Made by a program: the position numbers and the translations under genes. Below the pieces are notes generated by a model. That model searched no databases. It saw only the letters and a list, made by a program, of their open reading frames with translations, and was not told the origin of the DNA. From assembly GCA_947476855.1 (NCBI GenBank), contig CANJSR010000308.1:1-6131 (forward strand): a DNA stretch of 6,131 bases, in the 5' to 3' direction. The stretch comes from Acetobacteraceae bacterium. GTDB lineage: Bacteria; Pseudomonadota; Alphaproteobacteria; Acetobacterales; Acetobacteraceae. The first letter of the stretch is position 1. The number at the start of each line of letters is the position of its first letter. This document shows, piece after piece, positions 5,638 to 6,131 of this stretch.

Positions 5638-5672
5638 TCCGCCCCACCCGGCCTGGGGCCGGACGGGGCGGA
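5638..5672. repeat. Long GC-rich hairpin just after the permease stop codon
   Basis: An 8-bp stem (5638-5645 with 5665-5672), a 2x2 internal loop, and a 6-bp stem (5648-5653 with 5657-5662) close a 3-nt loop. It begins 5 nt after the permease TAA on the minus strand. No U-rich tract follows, so a role in 3'-end protection or Rho-dependent ending of the permease message is more likely than intrinsic termination. Confidence 0.45.
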
Positions 5673-5676
5673 TCGC

Positions 5677-6131
5677 TTACTCCACGAAAGCGGTTTCGCG
5701 CGCCTTGCGGATATTGGGCAGGATGATGATCACCAGCAGGACGGCGGCGGCGATCAGGAAGCCCAGGCTGAGCGGCCGTTCCAGGAACACCATCGGATCG
5801 CCGCGCGACAGCAGCATCGCGCGCCGCAGATAGGTTTCCATCATCGGGCCCAGGATGAAGCCCAGCAGCATCGGCGCCGCCTCGCAGTTCAGCTTGACGA
5901 AGACATAGCCGACGAACCCGAAGAAGGTGATCAGCAACACCTCCTCGGCCGAGTTGTTCAGGCTGTAGACCCCGATGCAGCAGAAGAACAGGATGGCGAT
6001 CGACAGCAGCCGGTAGGGCACGGTCAGCATCTTCACCCAGATCCCGACCATGGGCAGGTTGAAGAAGATCAGCATCGCGTTGCCGATCCACATCGACGCG
6101 ATCATGCCCCAGAACAGGCCGGGCTTCTCGC
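5677..6131 (-). CDS. Tripartite tricarboxylate transporter large permease (TctA family), C-terminal part
   Basis: The gene enters from the right edge and ends at 5677, showing the last 150 residues of a protein usually near 500. The signature is strong: EKPGLFWGMIASMWIGNAML, then FFNLPMVGIWVKML and VPYRLL, later GVYSLNNS, APMLLGFILGPMMETYLRRA and a SRGD-x6-RPLS segment, all typical of TctA. About five hydrophobic segments are visible (near residues 7-25, 42-57, 64-80, 85-100 and 121-138), ending in a short basic, then acidic cytoplasmic tail. TctA is the large inner-membrane part of a secondary carrier that takes carboxylates such as citrate from a periplasmic TctC binding protein, with the small subunit TctB. 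Those partners would lie upstream, beyond the window. The substrate cannot be inferred. The internal Met at 6105 is not the start, since conserved sequence continues upstream of it. Confidence 0.93.
   Translation of the reverse strand, partial: EKPGLFWGMIASMWIGNAMLIFFNLPMVGIWVKMLTVPYRLLSIAILFFCCIGVYSLNNSAEEVLLITFFGFVGYVFVKLNCEAAPMLLGFILGPMMETYLRRAMLLSRGDPMVFLERPLSLGFLIAAAVLLVIIILPNIRKARETAFVE

Overview
The window is GC-rich DNA with dense, mostly co-directional genes. Long stop-free shadow frames run opposite the real genes. The gene types (a Tct-type tricarboxylate carrier, a stand-alone molybdenum hydroxylase subunit, an SCP-x-like thiolase) suggest an alphaproteobacterium, perhaps Acetobacteraceae or another Rhodospirillales-like lineage. 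This is inference from gene content and composition; no rRNA or other marker gene is present.

Layout. (1) The minus strand from 4488 down to 1 looks like a catabolic transcription unit, in the order transcribed: a xanthine-dehydrogenase-family molybdopterin subunit (4488-2203); a small MoaD/ThiS-like ubiquitin-fold protein ending in Gly-Gly (2199-1948, only 3 nt after the previous stop); a remnant type II toxin-antitoxin pair (antitoxin up to 1902-1669, toxin 1679-1413); an SDR oxidoreductase (1350-604); and a thiolase-like protein that runs off the left edge (531-1). (2) On the plus strand, divergent from this unit, a membrane-anchored trypsin-like serine protease occupies 4693-5607. The 204-bp divergent spacer carries inverted repeats. 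(3) At the right edge, the C-terminal part of a TctA-type large permease subunit (minus strand, 6131-5677) converges on the protease. Three inverted repeats are packed into about 130 bp around this convergent 3' junction. One of them looks like a minus-strand intrinsic terminator embedded in the protease coding end.

How the genes may work together. The molybdenum hydroxylase, SDR and thiolase would fit hydroxylation, dehydrogenation or reduction, and thiolytic or condensing steps on an acyl-CoA or aromatic/cyclic substrate. The substrate cannot be read from the sequence. The MoaD-like protein is probably a sulfur carrier or cofactor helper for the molybdoenzyme. The [2Fe-2S] and FAD subunits that normally accompany this hydroxylase are not adjacent on either side.

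The most distinctive observation is the decayed toxin-antitoxin module inside this unit. The toxin reading frame is complete and RelE/YafQ-like apart from one in-frame amber codon at codon 30. The antitoxin has a well-placed Shine-Dalgarno in front of GTT instead of a start codon. I found no CRISPR array, tRNA, rRNA, insertion sequence or clear novel defence system.
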